Assembly (NCBI GenBank): GCA_947632025.1
Contig: CANRNN010000008.1
Coordinates: forward strand, 62,001 to 126,000
Source of the DNA: an uncultured Clostridia bacterium
Lineage (GTDB): Bacteria; Bacillota; Clostridia; Oscillospirales; Ruminococcaceae
Reading direction: 5' to 3'
Length of the DNA stretch: 64,000 nucleotides
Of the stretch, positions 43,436-52,838 are shown piece by piece. How positions within the stretch are numbered: position 1 is the first letter of the stretch; every line of letters begins with the position of its first letter. The translations under genes were made by a program, and so were the position numbers. The notes beneath the pieces were generated by a model. The model was given only the letters and a program-made list of their open reading frames with translations. It searched no databases and had not been told where the DNA came from.

Positions 43436-46075
43436 TCAAAGAAATTGCTTCATCACCTGATACAGCTTTTCTATCTGGAACGGTTTTGCGAGATGGTCGT
43501 TCATACCCGCGTCTATAGCCGCGATTTTGTCCTCTTCAAACGCATTTGCCGTCATTGCCACAATGGGAATATTCGCTAAAACGGGGTCGTCTAATTTGCG
43601 TATTTCACGTGTAGCTTGATAGCCGTCCATAATCGGCATCATTATATCCATAAGCACAAGGTCGATATCGCCCTTGCTGTTTTTCACAGCGTCAACAGCC
43701 TCCTGTCCGTTTACCGCAGTTTCAACTATCAGTCCCGCTTCCTCAAGTATAGCGACTGCTATTTCACGGTTAAGCTCCACATCATCAACAAGCAGTACTT
43801 TTTTACCCGCGAACTGTTCTGGAACAATGTCTTGATTTTGCTGCTCCGTAGCGTTATTATTCGCGTTCTGCAAAACATTGTAAAGCTCGGACATAAACAG
43901 TGGTTTCGCGCAGAATGCCGTGACTCCTGCCTCTCTTGCTTCCGATTCAATATCCGTCCAGTCATAAGCGGTCAGAATGATTATAGTAGCGGTTTCGCCT
44001 ACCTCCTGACGTATTCTCCGAACGACCTCAATGCCGTTCATATCCGGCATAAGCCAGTCGATTATGTACACCTGAAACGGATCGTTCTGCTCTGCCGCAT
44101 ATTTTGCACGATAGACCGCTTCTTTGCCCGATGTTGTCCATTCCGGCTTCAAGCCGATTATGCGCAGCATTTTTTCTACGCTTGTGCAGCTGTCCATATT
44201 ATCGTCGGCTATCAGCGCACGGAAGCCCTCAAGGCTCTTGATGACCGTGACTTTATGCTCGTTTCCGCTTATTCCGAATCTGACCGATACTGTAAATTCC
44301 GAACTCTCTCCGAGCTTGCTTTTTACGTCGATAGTACCGTTCATCATATCGACGATGTTTTTGGTTATCGCCATTCCGAGTCCCGTTCCCTGAATGCCGC
44401 TGACAGTCGAATTTTCCTCTCTGGTAAACGGCTCGAAAATTTTCCCGATGAACTCTTCGCTCATACCGATACCCGTGTCACGCACTATAAACTGATAGTC
44501 GGCATATCCTTCGGGAGCGTTCGGCTTTTCGACTACGCGGAGAGCTACAGTGCCGCCGGGGTGCGTGAATTTCATAGCGTTCGACATTATATTTATCAGT
44601 ATCTGGTTCAGGCGCAGCTTGTCGCAGACTATATCCTCGTGTTCGACATCAACTGTATCAATATAGAAATTCAGACGTTTTGCCTTAATATCGGACTGGA
44701 GAATGTTTCTCAGGTCGTGCAGTATCGTCGAAAGAGAACATTCCTTCTCCTCAATTTTGACCTTGCCGCTTTCGATACGGCTCATATCGAGGACGTCGTT
44801 GATAAGCGAGAGCAAATGCTCGCTTGACACCATAATTTTCGAGAGATAATTCTTTACGGATTCTTTATCGTCAATATGCGTCGCGGCAAGGGACGTAAAT
44901 CCTATAATAGCGTTCATAGGCGTGCGTATATCGTGGGACATATTGTTTAAGAACGCTGTTTTGGCGTGATTTGCCCGCTGCGATACAAGATACGCTTCTT
45001 CTGCCTCGTGCTTTGCCTGTTCAAGCTGTTTGTTCAGTTCCTGAAGCTTTTTTCCCGCGATGTGTTCCGCTTTCAGCAGTCCTCTTGTGTGCAGTGCTTT
45101 TGACATACACAGCATAATGATTATTGCAGCGACAAGGAAAAATATCGCTGTCACGACAGCTGTCCTGAGCGCGGAATTTACGACTGAAACCGTTCCCTTC
45201 GCCACCTCCTGCGCGGGATTGATATACATAACTACCCAGTCATTATCCTGAATTTTACGCATTGCGTAGAAGCAGTCCACGCCCTCTATTTTGATATGGG
45301 AAAGCACCTGACCTTCTGTTTCCAGTTTATTCAGCTGTTCGCTGAAATCAATATTTTCTGCCTCTCCCGCTTTTTGCATAACTTTGAAAACATTATACCC
45401 CGGCACGAGATTTTTATATTTTGTTTCATCGACATACAGCTTCGAGCCGTCGCTGCTTAAGATATATGTACTGTTATTGCCGTTGTATGTGGGGCTTCTG
45501 AATATAGAGCCAATTGTTTCCATACCTATGCTTATTCCCGCGAAACACATATCTTTTCCCGCATCAGGAATCTTTACGGGCTGCTCCAGCTTGTAAACAA
45601 AGACAATATCGTTTTCGACATTCATGGTGTTATATTTGATAAAGCTCACGCGTTCCGCACAATTCGCCAAAGGATCAATGTCGCTTATGATCCCCTCATC
45701 TCCGCGCGGCGTATACATTCTTCCGTCCTCGTCGAGTATGATCGGGATCGCTTCATCTTCTTTGTAATGTCCGGTTTCGTTTTCCTTATTCAAAAATGCC
45801 GTTAATTCCGCAGCGGTACGCGGCTGGCTGTCATTCAGACGCCTTTTGACCTCTGTTGCTTCATTCCAGTATTGTGAAATTTTCCACTCCGTACCGGTGA
45901 AGACCTGCGTGGTGATCTCGGAAAGCTGATTTATTCTCTCCGTATACACCGTGTTGTTCAGAGATAGACGCAGTTGTCTGATGATAAAGAAGCCGCAGAC
46001 CGTCGCGACTATAGTCGCCGCGGCAGCGATAAGAAATATTTTGAGATATTTTTGTTCTATATGGATCTTTTTCAT
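43436..46075 (-). CDS. Hybrid sensor histidine kinase with two receiver domains
   Basis: 879 residues: membrane helix near 12-32, an extracytoplasmic sensor of about 265 residues (Cache-like by position), a second helix near 302-324, a coiled coil, HisKA with MSHDIRTPMNAI (His near 381), HATPase_c (IMSNAMKFTHPGGT, DTGIGMSEEFIGKIFEPF, GTGLGMAI), receiver 1 (ALIADDNMDS, IIDWLMPDMNG) and receiver 2 (VLLVDDVELN, VLMDIMMPIMDG). It has no DNA-binding output. It follows the solute-binding protein by 9 bases, so the pair probably forms one sensing module. Confidence 0.93.
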   Translation of the reverse strand: MKKIHIEQKYLKIFLIAAAATIVATVCGFFIIRQLRLSLNNTVYTERINQLSEITTQVFTGTEWKISQYWNEATEVKRRLNDSQPRTAAELTAFLNKENETGHYKEDEAIPIILDEDGRMYTPRGDEGIISDIDPLANCAERVSFIKYNTMNVENDIVFVYKLEQPVKIPDAGKDMCFAGISIGMETIGSIFRSPTYNGNNSTYILSSDGSKLYVDETKYKNLVPGYNVFKVMQKAGEAENIDFSEQLNKLETEGQVLSHIKIEGVDCFYAMRKIQDNDWVVMYINPAQEVAKGTVSVVNSALRTAVVTAIFFLVAAIIIMLCMSKALHTRGLLKAEHIAGKKLQELNKQLEQAKHEAEEAYLVSQRANHAKTAFLNNMSHDIRTPMNAIIGFTSLAATHIDDKESVKNYLSKIMVSSEHLLSLINDVLDMSRIESGKVKIEEKECSLSTILHDLRNILQSDIKAKRLNFYIDTVDVEHEDIVCDKLRLNQILINIMSNAMKFTHPGGTVALRVVEKPNAPEGYADYQFIVRDTGIGMSEEFIGKIFEPFTREENSTVSGIQGTGLGMAITKNIVDMMNGTIDVKSKLGESSEFTVSVRFGISGNEHKVTVIKSLEGFRALIADDNMDSCTSVEKMLRIIGLKPEWTTSGKEAVYRAKYAAEQNDPFQVYIIDWLMPDMNGIEVVRRIRQEVGETATIIILTAYDWTDIESEAREAGVTAFCAKPLFMSELYNVLQNANNNATEQQNQDIVPEQFAGKKVLLVDDVELNREIAVAILEEAGLIVETAVNGQEAVDAVKNSKGDIDLVLMDIMMPIMDGYQATREIRKLDDPVLANIPIVAMTANAFEEDKIAAIDAGMNDHLAKPFQIEKLYQVMKQFL

Positions 46076-46084
46076 CTTACTAAT

Positions 46085-47860
46085 TTAATTCCAGTTCAAT
46101 AATTCTTCCGACATAGCCGGATTTCCGTTGTTGTCAAAGAAATCCTTAAACGCTCCAAGCCCTTGTATACCGCTGTCCTGAATGTTCCCCGCCGTACTCA
46201 GTTCTTCATCCGCGCCGCACACCATAACGGTGTATTCTGTGTCGTCCGACAATTCTTTTCCGCCCTTTACGAAAAGTTCGTAGGGGAACGTCGCGGACTT
46301 GCCGTTTTTCTCGATAGTATAGCCCTTTTGAGCGAATTCTTTTATCTGCTTTCCGGTAAGAGTAACGGTTTTAATGTTGCCGTTCCAGCCTGTGGGAATT
46401 ATGGACACGATCCTCTCATCGGTCAAGGGAAGCGGCATAATATATCCGCTTATGCCGTCGCCGTTTTGAATAGCGCAGTTGTCCACAGCCATGTTCAGCG
46501 AAACAAGCGCACAGTCTGCGCCGACAGCCTCTCCGAATACCTTGCCGACAAGCTGTGCTGTTTCTTTCTGGTCATACTTTCTGTCAACCTCGGAATATAC
46601 GGTCGCTCCGTTTGCAAGCCAGTCCCGACATAGTTTATCCATTCTGTCAAGGACCTCGTCTTTAGTATATTCCCCGTTAAGATAGTCAAGAACGTCTTCT
46701 CCGACTTTTGCGAGAATGCCCTCCCAGCCCGTGTAGAGCAGCGGAGCAGTGTGACCGTTTCGCATATCCTCTAAACAATCGGCATACGGGCTTTTGGGGT
46801 CTATTTCCCAGTCGCGCAGGGAGGAAATATATGTAGTGTTGGCAGTGTAAAAAGAGTTCTGCCCCTCTATGGTAGAAAGCACTTCCATAACATGAAGCGC
46901 GTCCTGTAGTTTCTGCTCGTTTCCTTTTTCGGTAAGTTTCTTGTTCAGACCGAAATTTTTCGACTGCACTGTAATGTACATATTTTTAGAGCCGTCGCGG
47001 GAGAGATACGGCATAGGCGCGTAAACATCACCCGAACCGTCCTCGTTTTGCGTCCAGTGGTCAACTCCGCCTATAGCAAATGCAGTGTTGCCCTCGTTGA
47101 ATACCTCGAAAGAGGTTTTGCCGTCAAGGGTATTGCTTCCCTGCAAGAATCCCAGATCGACCCATTCCTGCATATAATCCATTGCCTCACCGAAACCCTC
47201 GCGCGCGTCGGCTTTTCCGCTTAGGAAGTCCCTCTGCCACTGAACGCCGTTTATCGACGTCAAATCTATAGTATCGGCGAGATTGCAGACATACTGAAAC
47301 CCTTGCCCCGCATTAAAGGAATTAGTCACCGCAAGCCGAACGCCCGCTTTTTCAATTTCGGGAGCTAGCGCTTTCAGCTCCTCAAAGCTTTCGGGGACTT
47401 TCCAGCCGTGCTTTTCAAACAGCGTTTTATTGTACGCGCAGACATAAACGGAATACCTTGAGGGCAGCAGGTAAACGCTACCGTCAAGTTCCTGCTGTGA
47501 CAAAAGCATTGGGTCATAGTTGTCCGTAAAAGCGTAACTTGACAGTTCCATAAGGTTTGCTTTCATTTCGTCGGGATAATTCGTCCACGCATATGTGGTG
47601 TTGTAAATATCGGGCATATCGCCTGTTATCATCTGGTCGCAGGTAAAGCGCGACCAGTTTTTCCCGTTATACGGTATAAGTTCAAGCTGTATTTCGGGAT
47701 ATTTCTTAGCAACGAGTTCTTTAAGTAAATCAATATCCGACGAGTAGAGAATAGTTATCGGCTCGTGTTTGCCCTTAGAGTTTGCCCCCGAACCGCTGTT
47801 GCACCCGCACAGCAGAACAGCACAAAGTATTACACATAATACGCACTTAATATATTTCAT
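46085..47860 (-). CDS. Solute-binding lipoprotein fused to a 5'-nucleotidase-like domain
   Basis: 591 residues. The lipobox is CAVLLCGC. Residues about 35-420 look like a family 1 extracellular solute-binding protein (EPITILYSSDIDLLKELVAK, DMPDIYNTTYAWTNYPDE). The C-terminal part (GKVFGEAVGADCALVSLN, IVSIIPTGWNGNIKTVTLTG, ELSDDTEYTVMV) resembles the 5'-nucleotidase C-terminal substrate domain, without the metallophosphatase domain that normally precedes it. No ABC permease is nearby. Being adjacent to a hybrid kinase, it is more likely a ligand sensor than a transporter part; that is inference. Confidence 0.82.
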   Translation of the reverse strand: MKYIKCVLCVILCAVLLCGCNSGSGANSKGKHEPITILYSSDIDLLKELVAKKYPEIQLELIPYNGKNWSRFTCDQMITGDMPDIYNTTYAWTNYPDEMKANLMELSSYAFTDNYDPMLLSQQELDGSVYLLPSRYSVYVCAYNKTLFEKHGWKVPESFEELKALAPEIEKAGVRLAVTNSFNAGQGFQYVCNLADTIDLTSINGVQWQRDFLSGKADAREGFGEAMDYMQEWVDLGFLQGSNTLDGKTSFEVFNEGNTAFAIGGVDHWTQNEDGSGDVYAPMPYLSRDGSKNMYITVQSKNFGLNKKLTEKGNEQKLQDALHVMEVLSTIEGQNSFYTANTTYISSLRDWEIDPKSPYADCLEDMRNGHTAPLLYTGWEGILAKVGEDVLDYLNGEYTKDEVLDRMDKLCRDWLANGATVYSEVDRKYDQKETAQLVGKVFGEAVGADCALVSLNMAVDNCAIQNGDGISGYIMPLPLTDERIVSIIPTGWNGNIKTVTLTGKQIKEFAQKGYTIEKNGKSATFPYELFVKGGKELSDDTEYTVMVCGADEELSTAGNIQDSGIQGLGAFKDFFDNNGNPAMSEELLNWN

Positions 47861-47881
47861 TTTTGTTATCTCCTTTTACTA

Positions 47882-48094
47882 TTAAGTTGAATATATTTTC
47901 ATTATATCACATCTCTCTCCCTTTGTCAAGCGGCTGCCGTTGCGGGCGGCGAATCGCCGCTGATAGTTCGCTTCGTAGGTGGACAAAAACTTGCAATAAT
48001 ATTGCGCGAGAGAAGCGTACCGCTGCGGGAAGTACGCTTCGCGCGTAAAAAGATCGCAGATTCTTTTTCCTACGCAAGCGATTTGGTCGTCCAT
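47882..48094 (-). other. Doubtful short ORF over the SBP promoter
   Basis: A 70-codon ORF with AAGGAGG nine bases before its ATG. The translated sequence (MDDQIACVGKRICDLFTREA...) matches nothing I know and its last third coincides with the promoter of the solute-binding protein. It may be a truncated remnant or chance. Confidence 0.3.
47901..47929 (-). promoter_or_regulatory. Promoter of the SBP-kinase operon
   Basis: On the minus strand TTGACA at 47924-47929 and TATAAT at 47901-47906, 17-base spacer, about 40 bases before the start codon. Confidence 0.85.
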
Positions 48095-48216
48095 AAGGCT
48101 TTGCCTCCTTGTGATTTATCTATTATAGTATAACTCAAAATCGCACAAAATTTAATCATCTTGGGGCGAAAAAACTTAAATTTCAATTGAAAACCTATTG
48201 ACAAATTAAACTAAAG

Positions 48217-48312
48217 ATGATATGCGGCACTGACAGCACTCCCTTGGCTGAGGATTCCGAAGCTTCCGGAAATTCCGACAAGGATAACCCCGATACGGGA
48301 ATCAGCGGGTAG
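48217..48312 (+). pseudogene. Remnant encoding a sorting-tail-like C-terminus
   Basis: A 31-codon stretch ending NSDKDNPDTGISG then stop. Acidic Ser/Asp-rich tails with NPxTG are typical of exported cell-surface proteins in this group, so this looks like the last codons of a lost gene. An upstream TTGACA lacks a good -10. It may also be chance. Confidence 0.35.
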
Positions 48313-48389
48313 GCAATTTAGCAGGAATTCTTAAAACGGTAACTAAATGGTTTGAACGCTCCTTCGCGTCAACCGCCATGGCGGAGCAG

Positions 48390-48418
48390 TTGACTTTTAT
48401 GTCGGAATATGATATAAT
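48390..48418 (+). promoter_or_regulatory. Promoter of the beta-propeller-like gene
   Basis: TTGACT and TATAAT, 17-base spacer, about 80 bases before the ATG. Confidence 0.75.
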
Positions 48419-48497
48419 GTATTCAGACTGCAGATATCTCGGCAAGCAGGTATCAGAAGCTGCAAGAAACTTAATTTAAGAATGTAAGGAGAACATT

Positions 48498-49193
48498 ATG
48501 AAAAAATTCGACGGATATTATAAGAATGAACAATACAGTGTCGGCTGCACCGGAAGAGCAGTTTACATATTTGACAGCAAAAACAAGCAAATAGCCAAAT
48601 TTGAGGACTTTCGTCATGGGTATAACGCGGCATTTATGCCGAATGCGAATATAATCGCCGTGAAGTCCATAGAGGGCAGTCTGGGATTTTACGACCTTGA
48701 AAAGTTGTCGTTGATAAAGCTCTATACTATCACAAAAAGCGGCGCGCAGGACGAGGGCTTTGCGTTTTCGCCTGACGGGGAATTTTTCTACAACATTGAA
48801 AAGCCGATAACAAGCACTGACACCGAACTTGCGGTATACGAAACAAAGACGTTTTCAAAAATTGATACTTTGTTTGCGGACGACGAAAAAATGGTTTTGG
48901 ACAGCCTTGAATTTGATGCGGAAACGGGCGTTTGCTATGTACTCGGCTTTATGCGAAACGATGACGGGATTATCGACTACGGATTTGTGGCGGTTTTTGA
49001 CCGCGAAAATAAATCTATAACCGATATTCGTAAGCTTGATTACAAAACCTATGAATATCTTGAGGCTTATGAAAGCTGGGAACGTGACGGCTTTACCGAA
49101 AAGGGACTTGAAAGTAATTTTATCCTGAGCGAGCTTCCGGAAGTTAAAAAGACGAGCCTGAAAGAGGAGTTTGAAAAGCGTTCCTCGCAGTAA
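48498..49193 (+). CDS. WD40/YVTN-like hypothetical protein
   Basis: 231 residues with blade-like repeats (AVYIFDSKNKQIAKFEDF, GFAFSPDGEFFYNI, FVAVFDRENKSITDI) suggestive of a partial beta-propeller in the cytosol. The number of blades is too small for a full propeller, so it may be a fragment of a larger family or a different fold. AAGGAG lies upstream. It stands alone between a promoter and a terminator. Confidence 0.65.
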   Translation: MKKFDGYYKNEQYSVGCTGRAVYIFDSKNKQIAKFEDFRHGYNAAFMPNANIIAVKSIEGSLGFYDLEKLSLIKLYTITKSGAQDEGFAFSPDGEFFYNIEKPITSTDTELAVYETKTFSKIDTLFADDEKMVLDSLEFDAETGVCYVLGFMRNDDGIIDYGFVAVFDRENKSITDIRKLDYKTYEYLEAYESWERDGFTEKGLESNFILSELPEVKKTSLKEEFEKRSSQ

Positions 49194-49223
49194 ATTCTGT
49201 GTTTTTAGCGGATAATGTTTTGA

Positions 49224-49250
49224 CCGCCCCTGAACGGGCGGGATTTTTTT
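49224..49250 (+). terminator. Terminator after the propeller-like gene
   Basis: CCGCCC and GGGCGG with a six-base loop and a run of seven Ts. Confidence 0.9.
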
Positions 49251-49301
49251 GCAGCGCCTTTGAGCTGCCTAAAAATATTTCAAAAAAATTTTAAAAACCC
49301 C

Positions 49302-49330
49302 TTGACAAACTTAATACTTCGTGATATGAT
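49302..49330 (+). promoter_or_regulatory. Promoter of the PadR operon
   Basis: TTGACA and TATGAT with a 17-base spacer. The region after it (ATATATATAG) could hold a PadR operator, which these repressors usually place over their own promoter. Confidence 0.75.
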
Positions 49331-49354
49331 ATATATAGTGAGAGGAGGTATATC

Positions 49355-49675
49355 GTGGACATACAGTTAAAACGGGGCCTGCTGGACGTTTGTGTGTTGG
49401 CGGCAATAAAAAACAACGAATCATATGGGTATCAGATAATAAAGGATATAAAGCCGTATATGGAAATGTCCGAATCAACCTTATATACGATACTTAAACG
49501 GTTGGAAAACGCGCAGATGCTGACTGTCAGGACAGCAGAGTACGGCGGCAGACTGAGAAAATATTACCGTATCACACAGTCAGGCTTAAATCGTATCGAG
49601 GAATTTAAGGACGACTGGAAAGAGATTCTTTCCATATACAGGTTTGTAACAAAGGAGGACGAGGAGAATGAATAA
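49355..49675 (+). CDS. PadR-family transcriptional regulator
   Basis: 106 residues with GTG start and AGAGGAGG upstream. The winged HTH shows DVCVLAAIKNNESYGYQIIK and SESTLYTILKRLENAQML, then GRLRKYYRIT, all typical of PadR. It precedes DUF1700 and DUF4097 genes with overlaps, the usual arrangement in Firmicutes in which the repressor controls a membrane-stress-type operon. Confidence 0.93.
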   Translation: MDIQLKRGLLDVCVLAAIKNNESYGYQIIKDIKPYMEMSESTLYTILKRLENAQMLTVRTAEYGGRLRKYYRITQSGLNRIEEFKDDWKEILSIYRFVTKEDEENE

Positions 49676-50264
49676 ACAGGAATTCCTTTCGCGGCTTAAG
49701 GATAAGCTGCCGGCGAATGAGGATACACAAGAGCGTCTGTCATTTTACAGCGAGATGATCGACGACCGACAAGAAGAGGGTATGTCGGAAGAGGAAGCCG
49801 TCGCGCAGATAGGCAGTGTAGAAAGCGTTCTGTCGCAGATACTGTCCGAGATCCCGCTGTCAAAGCTCGTGAAAGAAAGGGTAAAGCCCAAACGTGCGCT
49901 TAAAGCGTGGGAGATAGTTCTTATTGTATTGACGTCGCCCGTGTGGATCTCTCTTTTGATCGCGGCTTTTATAATAATGATCTCTGCTTATATTGTAATA
50001 TGGAGCCTGCTTATTTCTTTGTGGTCAATTGAGGTTATATTCACATTTGGTTCAGTTTATATAGCGGTTTACGCCGTTGTTTTCATCGCGCAAAGCCGCT
50101 TTTTGCAATGCACAGCTTATTTAGGAGCAAGCGCCGCGCTTGTCGGGATTTCAATACTTATGTTTTTCGTCTGCAAAGGCGCGTTCAAAGCGGCAATTAT
50201 GCTGACCAAAAAAGTCGCGGAAGGCACTAAACTTATATTTATCAGAAAGAAGGCTGCAAAATGA
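49668..50264 (+). CDS. DUF1700 (HAAS-like) membrane protein
   Basis: 198 residues. The N-terminal helical domain (MNKQEFLSRLKDKLPANEDT, EEGMSEEEAVAQIGS) is the DUF1700 signature, followed by four hydrophobic helices and a basic tail. It overlaps both neighbours, by 8 and 4 bases. It probably acts with the PadR regulator and the DUF4097 protein at the membrane. Confidence 0.9.
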   Translation: MNKQEFLSRLKDKLPANEDTQERLSFYSEMIDDRQEEGMSEEEAVAQIGSVESVLSQILSEIPLSKLVKERVKPKRALKAWEIVLIVLTSPVWISLLIAAFIIMISAYIVIWSLLISLWSIEVIFTFGSVYIAVYAVVFIAQSRFLQCTAYLGASAALVGISILMFFVCKGAFKAAIMLTKKVAEGTKLIFIRKKAAK

Positions 50265-51169
50265 TAAAAAATAAACAAAAACTGCTTATTACTGCGGCTG
50301 TTCTCGCGGTCGCAGGCGGGGTGATATTTGCCGCGGCTTTTGCGGCTTTGGGATTTGATATATCCAAAATAAGCACACAAAAATACGAGTCAAACACATA
50401 TGTGATAAGCGAGAATTTTGACAGCATAAAAATAAATACCGAAACGGCAAATGTCGTATTTGCTGAGTCTGACAGCGACAAATGCAGGGTAGAATGTGCC
50501 GAACGGGAAAAAATGAAACATTCCGTTTCCGTGAGCGGGAAAACTCTCGTTATAGAAACGGTAAATACCCGAAAATGGTATGACTATATCGGTATGTATT
50601 TTGGAAATGAAACGGTGACGGTATATCTGCCGAAAGCCGCGTATGCTTCACTTGCAGTAGATACGGATACGGGCAGGGTTGAGATCCCGAAGAAATTATC
50701 GTTTGAAAGCGTTTCTGTCAAAACGGATACGGGCGCGATAGGATGTTATGCCGATGTTTCAAATTCGATAGAGCTTAAGACGGATACGGGAAGTATACGC
50801 GTGGAAAAATCCGCTCCGAAAGGGGAGGTCAAAGTCCAGAGCAGCACAGGGATAATTTTCTTTACAGACGTTCGCTGCGGCGAGCTTTACGCATCAAGCA
50901 ATACAGGAAATATAGATTTGAAAAACACTACCGCAGCCGATAATCTGACAATAAATTGCGATACCGGAAACGTAAGATTTGAAGATTGCGATTCGAGCGA
51001 AATAAAAGTCCAAACAGATACGGGCAACATTATCGGAACGCTTTTGTCAAACAAGATATTTTTCGCTGAATCGGCGGTGGGGAAAGTAGATGTTCCGAAA
51101 ACCATGAGCGGCGGAGCTTGTGAACTTGTGACCGATACCGGAAATATAAAGATCCAAATCAAAAAATAA
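50261..51169 (+). CDS. DUF4097 beta-strand-repeat protein
   Basis: 302 residues. One N-terminal membrane helix (LLITAAVLAVAGGVIFAAAF) anchors a domain of repeated beta strands marked by DTGRVEI, DTGAIG, DTGSIR, NTGNID, DTGNVR, DTGNII and DTGNIK, the signature of DUF4097 (adhesin-like solenoid). The exact function is unknown. Confidence 0.9.
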   Translation: MIKNKQKLLITAAVLAVAGGVIFAAAFAALGFDISKISTQKYESNTYVISENFDSIKINTETANVVFAESDSDKCRVECAEREKMKHSVSVSGKTLVIETVNTRKWYDYIGMYFGNETVTVYLPKAAYASLAVDTDTGRVEIPKKLSFESVSVKTDTGAIGCYADVSNSIELKTDTGSIRVEKSAPKGEVKVQSSTGIIFFTDVRCGELYASSNTGNIDLKNTTAADNLTINCDTGNVRFEDCDSSEIKVQTDTGNIIGTLLSNKIFFAESAVGKVDVPKTMSGGACELVTDTGNIKIQIKK

Positions 51170-51183
51170 AGCAGAAAATAAGA

Positions 51184-51219
51184 AAAGGCATTACCGACAG
51201 AAAAGCCGGTAATGCCTTT
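51184..51219. terminator. Convergent terminator hairpin
   Basis: AAAGGCATTACCG and CGGTAATGCCTTT form a 13-base stem. It lies between the DUF4097 operon and the convergent HNH gene. The T-runs on both sides are imperfect. Confidence 0.75.
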
Positions 51220-51335
51220 GGTTTATGGATATTTATCTGCAAGCCAGCGGAAACTATTCATTATGGTTAGTGCAAGTGGTTTGCTCCTTAGTTAATATTA
51301 TAGTGCAGGTCGGGAGAGTTGTCAAGAACAATCTG

Positions 51336-52604
51336 CTATTTGTTGAATTTATCGAATAACTTTTGATAAAAAACGAATGGTTCTTTCCAGTCTTCATAAT
51401 ACTTCAAAATGACACTCATTGACGGAAGTCCCAATCTTGCAAGATCTTTTGCCGTTGGAATTCCTTTGCCTGATTTTACCTAATTTGCAACTGCGTCGTC
51501 AACTTCTTGTTTTGTGTATTTTGCCTTTTTACTGTTTTTTACTGTTATTCCATGTTTCGAGCAAAATACTGAAAATGAACCAAATCGTTTATGTATTGTA
51601 GAAGGCGAATATGGAAACAATTCAAAAAATTCCTTCATTGAATTGATTTCTCGTTTTTGTTCTCCGAAAAGATGATTTAAGGCATTTTCAATATCTTCTT
51701 CCGATATATATTCATTCTTTGTAGATATATCTGACCCGACAGCTTTTTGATAAGCAGCCAATGAACCAAAATAATTATATATTATTCGTGCTGTTGGCAG
51801 ATTGTTTTCTGCTCGCAAACAGCTTTCAGTGATTTTTCCATGCTTTTTTACATAGTCTTTTCCGGCTTGGATTACACTGTCAAAATCCCAGTTAGCTTGG
51901 ACTGATAAATGAAATAAATTCTTCTTTATATCTGTGAAACTTGTATACTCCGGATAGTGTTTTAATATGCAGGGAAGCGAGGGAAGGTTGTTTTTCTTAG
52001 TCAGATCCTTTTGCAATATATCTCCATGTTGCTCAATATACATTTCCAGTGCTGTTTTGATTGTATCCCTATTCCAATTGGCTGATAGATCCTCAATTCC
52101 AAAGGCTCTTTTTAGCGTGTGTAAATCACCATAGTATTTTTGAACATAATGAATCGAAGGCAGATGATTATATTCTCGACCAAAGTCAACTTTGTGGATA
52201 TCACCTTTTCGATCAATAAAACTTGATATAATTTGATCGAATTTATCTTTTGTCATTTCGTCCGTTTGTTTATTCGTATCTTCTGATAATTGAGTAGGAC
52301 TTATTACTTGTATTGCTGATTTTTCACTCTCGCCCATAAAGAATTGCTTAGCTTTTTCTTCCAACATAAAATCATGTAGTTCTTTATCTGTCTTTTTTAA
52401 GTTACAAGAAGTACAAAGAATCTGACAGTTTTCTGCGGTAGATTTCCCACCCTTAGCAAAAGGTAATATATGATCAAAATGACACTCTTGTATTGATGAA
52501 AGTTTTGTTCCACAAATGGCACAGCATATTTCGCCATTGTTTTTTCTAAGATTATCTTTTATTATACTAAGCTTGATAGAATCTGTAAAATCTCTTGCGC
52601 TCAT
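51336..52604 (-). pseudogene. HNH endonuclease with repeat domain, interrupted by an in-frame TAG
   Basis: The start is the ATG at 52604 (MSARDFTDSIKL) with GAGGAGGAG upstream. The HNH core is CAICGTKLSSIQECHFDHIL and then NCQILCTSCNLKK. The rest is a series of repeats of about 60 residues resembling homing-endonuclease-associated repeats (LPSIHYVQKYYG, LPTARIIYNYFGSLAAYQKA). A TAG at 51480-51482 ends the 374-residue ORF. The same frame then continues for 47 codons that complete another repeat (IPTAKDLARLGLPSMSVILK). So the C-terminus is cut by nonsense mutation or the stop is read through. Confidence 0.82.
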
Positions 52605-52677
52605 AATTCTCCTCCTCAAACTGTGTGATTGCGTTCATATAACATATCAAAACACATCAGCAATTTCATTTATAATT

Positions 52678-52706
52678 AGTATATCACATTGCTAAGAAAA
52701 TGTCAA
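52678..52706 (-). promoter_or_regulatory. Promoter of the HNH gene
   Basis: On the minus strand TTGACA at 52701-52706 and TATACT at 52678-52683, 17-base spacer. Confidence 0.75.
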
Positions 52707-52801
52707 TAGTAACAAACGCACTCGTTAATAAAACGGCAAAATTTAAGACAAAAGACTTACACAGAGTTCTTTGTAAAATATAAATTCCTATTTGACACCA
52801 A

Positions 52802-52838
52802 AAGAGCTATCCTATTTAATACGAATCAGATAGCTCTT
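52802..52838. terminator. Hairpin between the HNH gene and the mobile element
   Basis: AAGAGCTATC and GATAGCTCTT form a ten-base stem with a 17-base loop and moderate T-runs on both strands. The owner gene is unclear. Confidence 0.5.

Larger units (their letters stand above)
47861..48497. other. Gap with SBP promoter, short doubtful ORF, gene remnant and promoter
   Basis: No convincing full gene in 637 bases. It holds the minus-strand solute-binding-protein promoter, a doubtful 70-codon minus-strand ORF (47882-48094), an inverted repeat GAAGCGTAC/GTACGCTTC near 48010-48045, a plus-strand coding remnant (48217-48312) and the promoter of the next plus-strand gene. Confidence 0.7.

Noticed and set aside
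43616-44827. 403-residue plus-strand ORF opposite the hybrid kinase
   Set aside because: A shadow of the kinase gene. The opposite strand encodes clear HATPase and receiver motifs, and this ORF has no recognisable domain.
51480-51482. TAG in the HNH gene as pyrrolysine
   Set aside because: There is no sign of pyrrolysine genes in the window, and repeat-containing nucleases are not known to use it. Mutation or simple suppression is more likely.
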